Assembly (NCBI GenBank): GCA_958450325.1
Contig: OY288262.1
Coordinates: forward strand, 13,055,081-13,119,080
Length of the DNA stretch: 64,000 bases
Direction: 5' to 3'
From: Agrostemma githago
Lineage: Eukaryota > Streptophyta > Magnoliopsida > Caryophyllales > Caryophyllaceae
The stretch's first letter is position 1, and every line of letters starts with the position of its first letter. Both the position numbers and the translations under genes were made by a program. Below are positions 59,501 to 64,000 of the stretch, one piece after another. The notes under the pieces were generated by a model. The model ran no database searches. It was not told the origin of the DNA and saw only the letters and a program-made list of their open reading frames with translations.

Positions 59501-60335
59501 GATTTCTTCGAAAAGAATGAAGAAGATGGTGGAAAGCAACAGGACACGAACAAGGGGAGAAATAGAGAGAGTAGAAGAGGCAGCGGACTTCAGGGGAAAA
59601 AAACTGAAGAATGAAGAAGGAAGAGGAAAAGCAAGGTGAAGCGGTGGAGAAATGGATGAAGGGTGCGTGAATGTGAGTAAGGGAAAACAAAAAGGAAAAA
59701 GGGGTTGAACGTAATACAAGTGGGGAGATGAAAAGCATGAGGTGAGTTAAAAGAATAATAAGGGTTGATTAAAAGAATCGAGTAGAAAACGAATTCCGTA
59801 ACGATAAGCTGACTGACCCACAAAATTGAATTAAGACGAGTCAATAAAATTAATAAATAATCGGGCCGACAAATTAAATGAGCAAGTAAAGTATTTCGGG
59901 ACGAAAACGAGGCTTGTAAATAATTAGACGATAAAATAATATTTCCCGATAAATAATAAATTTTCGCTAAAATGAATTAAATTGATTTCTCGAGGAAGGA
60001 AATAAATATTTTGACGAAATTTAAAATAATGAACTTCGAGTCGAAAATAGAATTTCGAGCTTAAATATAATTAAATAAAGAATTTAGAATTTAAATCGTC
60101 GAAATAGCTTATCGGTAAGAATTAAATGAAATGTATAAAATAAATCGAATTAAAAATAAAAATATGTTTTAAATATATGAAGAGTTTCCGAGAAAAATAG
60201 AATTTTAGGAGTTTAAAATGATTAGACGATAAATTCATTTTATAATAATTTTAAGAATTACGAGTTAAATCGTAAAAATAAAAATATGAACATAATTTTA
60301 AATTAATTTAAATTTATTAAATCAGGGGTGTTACA
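56566..60335. mobile_element. Large solo-LTR-like element S2 (3.8 kb)
   Basis: Starts TGTAATCCCCTAG and ends CAGGGGTGTTACA, flanked by ttggg (56561-56565, 60336-60340). Same family as S1 in reverse orientation. Compared with S1 it has about 1 kb more purine-rich sequence (58500-59450) and lacks the MITE. No PBS, PPT, internal LTR pair or retroelement protein was found. Minus-strand ORFs of 106-142 codons over 58480-59740 are pyrimidine-rich low-complexity frames and are not called as genes. Confidence 0.75.
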
Positions 60336-60340
60336 TTGGG

Positions 60341-61084
60341 TGCGAGTGTAAGCATCATTCCCTACTCTATTTGTGAGCGACTTGGAATAAAGGAGCTCAG
60401 GTGCACTTCCATTACACTCCGAATGGCCGATAGTTCACTTAACCGACCATTGGGGATGTTAGAAGATGTGCCAATAAGAATCGGGAAGTTCTTCGTTCCG
60501 GTCGACTTCCTAGTGCTCGACATGCCGGAAGATGCTTCACTCCCATTATTCTTGGGCGCCCATTTCAACATACCACCGGTGCCATGATCGATGTGAAGAA
60601 CGGTAGGATCACATTTGAGTTAGGCGAAGAAAAGCTCGTGTTTGACCTCCAAGGCAACACCTCGCATACTAATGATGAGTCTTGTAATATGATTCACGCC
60701 ACGAAAGACATCGATCTAGGGGATGAGTCGGGACAAATCTTGAAGAACGACTTCTATGAGCTTGAGGATGATGATTCCGAGCTTGGGGCGGAGGAATGCC
60801 CATATCATGATGTTGAAGACAAGGAGAAAGATGAGCCTCCCTTGGGGCCACATGAAGATAGGTGGACGTTTGGGTATATACCGAAGGATTGCAAGTACAA
60901 GTTCAAGCCATTGAACTTAGTAGATCGGGATGCCCCGGAAACGTCGAGACAAGGTTGTGAAGAACCTTGGAGTGTGGATGGTTATATTACAAGCTTGATC
61001 GATGATTTCTCGAGAGCCTTCGATTTGTTTCTTCGTGCCCTTGATGGCGTTGGATGTGGTCACAAGGTTGTTGAAAAAGATTGA
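60341..61084 (+). pseudogene. Element C protease, second part and conserved tail
   Basis: Continues precisely from 56565: Gly-Ala-Ser-Val-Ser, giving the canonical D-L-G-A-S active site across the insertion. SIIPYSICERLGI, PLGMLEDVPIRIGKFF and DFLVLDMPEDAS follow. A one-base deletion in LG(R)PF near 60557 breaks the frame. The restored frame runs from 60584 (MIDVKNGRITFELGEE) through an acidic linker and PPLGPHEDRWTFGY to the tail FSRAFDLFLRALDG and a stop at 61084. No RT domain follows. Confidence 0.83.
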
Positions 61085-61942
61085 AGAATGCACCATCCTT
61101 GGTTTGACGGAGTTCCAAAAGAACCGTCGCATTGTATATATCTCTTTCTTGTAGTTCTTTTGTGTTTTGTGAATTCTTGTAATTTGATATTTTTGATGAG
61201 TGATGTGAGGGAGGGATTATGATGAATGTTTTGAGCCTATTTGATAAGTGTGAAGAGAAGATGAACCAAAGTGAGGAATGGTTGTAGATAGAGCTTGAAT
61301 CGTGAGCGAGAGAGTCGGTTTTTGAAGCTTTGGATGAGCTTTTGGGGTTGTGGAGAGTTAGAAGACTCTTCCGGACCGGGAAGGACGAGGCATCCCGACC
61401 GGGAAGGAGCCATCCCGATTGGGATGAGGAGGCAAGTAATGGAGTTTTCTGGAGTGTCATCCCGACCGGGAAGGGAGCTTCCCGACCGGGACCATCCGTC
61501 CCGAACGGGATGGTCCCCTGCTCCTCTTTTGGCCTCTTCTACGTCATGTGAGCCCACCCTACCACTTTATACCCCCTCCCAACCTCCCTACCTATCCTTG
61601 CCCATATCATACAACCCATATACCTCATTTACATACCCTCACCTCATATTCTATTCACTTTACACCGAGATTCACATCAAATCCCACCCTCTCATACCAT
61701 TACTACCTCAACCATCCGTCATTATCAAGTTTGAAGCGGGTTAACAATGAAGAATACAAGCAAAGTGCCTATATTGATCATTGAGACGATGGAGCGAGTG
61801 AGTTGCTAACCAATGAGTACGGCAACTATCCTTTCTTTTCCGTCTTTTATAGCTTGTTTTCCCTTGTTTATCCCCTTCCCCGTTTACACTTTTGTGTCAT
61901 GGTGTCATGGTGGCCTTCGAGGCCTTGGTAGTTATTGCTCCC

Positions 61943-62165
61943 GACTCTCGATGACGTGACTACATCGAGAGTCATTTCAAAATCCAAATTTACAAGATTT
62001 TCACCCTTTTTGTAGGATTTAGTCGATTTAGGCGGAATCCGGGCTAGGTGACTTGATTACACCTAGTCCTCCCCTCCCATTTCCTTTTATTTCCTTCTTT
62101 TTATTTCTTCCCCCATCCATATCTTTTCTCGTCTCGGCCCATGGTGACTTGACTACACCCCGGCC
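61943..62165 (+). ncRNA. Three-stem-loop RNA module, element C
   Basis: H1 61943-61973: perfect 11-bp stem GACTCTCGATG / CATCGAGAGTC, loop ACGTGACTA. H2 62041-62069: 10-bp stem with one G-U pair, loop ACTTGATTA. H3 62136-62165: GGCC/GGCC and GGTG/CACC, loop ACTTGACTA. Centres lie about 97 and 95 nt apart. Confidence 0.68.
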
Positions 62166-62278
62166 GGACACTTTCACTTTTCTTCATCTTCATTTTTGAT
62201 TTTTAGCTTTATTTTCGTAGTTTCTATTTTTTTTAGTGTCTCCGCACACACTACGATCGAGCATGAGGACATTGCTTG

Positions 62279-62294
62279 GTTTAAGTGTGGGGGA
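62279..62294 (+). other. Internal PPT-like sequence, element C
   Basis: TTTAAGTGTGGGGGAG after GAGGACATTGCTTGG. It matches the terminal PPT of A and B over its whole core, about 1.7 kb before the real 3' LTR boundary. Confidence 0.6.
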
Positions 62295-64000
62295 GCGATA
62301 TTCTATCGTAGTTAGTTTTATTTTTGTAGTTTTTCGAAAAATCTTTAAAAACCCTAAAAACTTGAAAATTTTCACAAAAAATCAAAAAGATTTTCTTTTG
62401 TATCTTTTCCTTTTTTGTCCTTGTATCGTATATTTGTTTTGTTTTGCGTGTGTTTGCCTCCCTTTTTTTTCCTTATAGGTTGCTTAATCACCGATAGCTT
62501 TGGAGAGCTTTCAAGACATCCGGTAACATCTCTTCACCCCTTCTTCCTCTTTGTTCCTTGTAGAGTTTGGAGGAGATGTGTGATGTTGTGTGCTCGGGTG
62601 GAGCTTTGTGCATATTTGTGGTTGATTTGGTGGCTTGTTTGGAAGTTCGGGGTGGTGTTTGTTTTATTTTGTTATGTTTTGTTGCCTTTGTCTCTTTTTC
62701 CTTTTGTTTTTCTCGCGTCTTTGTCTTGTATGTGTAGTGTGTCATGTGTGTAAAAGGTTTTCGAAAACCCGGTTTTGAGGCTAGTGTGCAAGTGTTTACT
62801 TTCCCTTTCTAGAAGTATGAATTGAGTCTTGGACATTAGTCTAGTAGAATGACCCTAAATCAATAGTTTCGTTGGTCCCTTACCTTGAGTCCACCTAGCT
62901 TACTAGGAATTTACTACGGGATTTGCATTTTGACCATTTTGACAACCCACAGTGTGAAAAGGCCTTGGTTGCCGAGTCCCATCCCTTAGGTGACCATGTT
63001 CGGAATTGTTTGATTAGTCCAAGTCCTCCCCTTTTTGTGGGTTTGAAGGGAAAGCGCGCTCCCGACATACCCACAAAATAAACTTGCAATTTGTTGAAAT
63101 CTCTCTTTCTTAGTTGCAAAAACAAATGCCTACAACTCAAATCAAGCCAAAAAGGGCAAAGAAAAGAAAAAGAAAGAAAACAAAAGAAAGAAAAGATTGA
63201 AGAAAAAGAAAAGGCACAAAAAGCCAAAAAGAAAAAAGAAAAGAAGAAAAAAAAGAAATGGCATAGCAACACAAAAAAGCAAAAATGCAAAAGAAAAGAA
63301 AAATGCCAAAAGAAAATCGTCTCTCAAAAAAAGAACCCTCACCTCTCAAAATAAGCCTTTTGCCGACTATTACCGTGAAGAGCCTACCAAAGGACCGAGT
63401 CCCTAGGAAGGATGATAGCGGTAATGGTCGGTCTTCCCTCATTTTGAAATCATTTCCACCTTTTTACTTGGACTAGTTGAGCGGTTTTGAACATGGGACG
63501 ACCCTCTTGGCTCATCGCTAAAGGGGGCGGGGTCTCATTTACCTACAGTGTCGACTAACACCGTGGTTCATCCTTTTTCCATCCCGCCGATCGTCCCGTA
63601 GTACGTTCTTAGAAAGTTAGGAGGACCTAGGTAAGTTACCAATGTTTTTGTTGCTTTATCATCATACTATTAGGGTTTAGTTCATATTGGTTTGTATTGC
63701 TAGCTTGGGAACGTTGTCACTTGCCTCGAGTCCTAAACCGGTGCTTCTTTCACCACTTGTTTGAGGGAAGCGGTATTTATTTTTTCTTTGGGTGCAACCT
63801 TATGTTTGTTTGTTTGTATGTTTGTTGTTTATGTGTTTTTGTGTCCGGTTGCATCCACAGTTTTGTCGCAAGACCTTACTTGCCTTGCGGAGTATACTTT
63901 TACTCTAAGTGTACTCGCGTGAGTTGAAAGGGCGTAGGGTGCGCTAATACCCGCTTGGCTAGTTTAGTAATTAGCTTGTGCTTACTCGAGGGCGAGTAAC

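Larger units (their letters stand above)
61085..64000 (+). other. Element C non-coding 3' region (to window end)
   Basis: In order: TCCCGNNCGGGA cluster (61370-61515), hairpins H1, H2 and H3, internal PPT-like sequence (62279-62294), the ACCGGTTT/CTAGTGTG segment, the purine-rich tract (63130-63350) and CTTACTCGAGGGCGAGTAA at the end, which in A lies just before the PPT. No credible ORF. The 87-codon Lys-rich frame at 63091-63354 starts at TTG and comes from the purine tract. Confidence 0.85.

Noticed and set aside
58484..59844. Cys/Phe/Leu-rich minus-strand ORFs inside S2
   Set aside because: Low-complexity pyrimidine-rich frames, overlapping in several frames, no recognisable domain, not present in S1.

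Overview
The window is plant nuclear DNA made almost entirely of nested transposable elements. No intact single-copy host gene is present. The evidence for a plant is Ty3/gypsy Athila-like and Tat-like proteins, primer binding sites complementary to plant tRNA-Asp, tRNA-Lys and initiator tRNA-Met, a CACTA DNA transposon, a Tourist-like MITE, and decayed exons of a plant-type CobW-domain gene. The species cannot be named from the sequence.

Layout. The oldest layer is a Tat-lineage retrotransposon on the + strand. Its integrase lies at 1-519 and resumes at 18196-18941. An antisense ORF remnant (19553-20496) and an LTR (20704-21340) follow. The LTR leads into an array of three units, each LTR fragment - PBS - truncated gag, running to 36752. 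All three share the same deletion junction between gag and the LTR.

The Tat integrase is split by element A (520-18190, minus strand, TSD cccgc). A is an Athila-like, non-autonomous gag-protease element present as a tandem LTR-internal-LTR-internal-LTR. The second gag unit of the Tat array is split twice. A CACTA transposon (23804-28418, TSD ttg) carries at least four exons of a CobW/ZNG1-like GTPase gene and itself holds a solo Tat-type LTR. A 3.7-kb solo-LTR-like element (28983-32694, TSD atctg) holds a MITE (32097-32354, TSD taa).

The last Tat LTR fragment is interrupted by element B (from 36753, minus). Its right LTR is interrupted by element C (from 43948, plus, running off the window). 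The 5' LTR of C holds element D (44582-52890, minus, TSD gtttt), a Tekay/Del-like LTR element with no coding capacity. The protease gene of C is split at its active-site codons by a second 3.8-kb solo-LTR-like element (56566-60335, TSD ttggg). The window ends a few bases before the terminal polypurine tract of C.

A, B and C are related. Each lacks reverse transcriptase, RNase H and integrase and must depend on another element. They share a 3' region of about 3 kb with an internal copy of the polypurine tract, clusters of the near-palindrome TCCCGNNCGGGA, and three stem-loops about 100 nt apart. All three stem-loops have a 9-nt loop of the form ACKTRAYTA. This structured RNA region is the best candidate here for something undescribed. 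All alignments, counts and differences quoted were made by eye.
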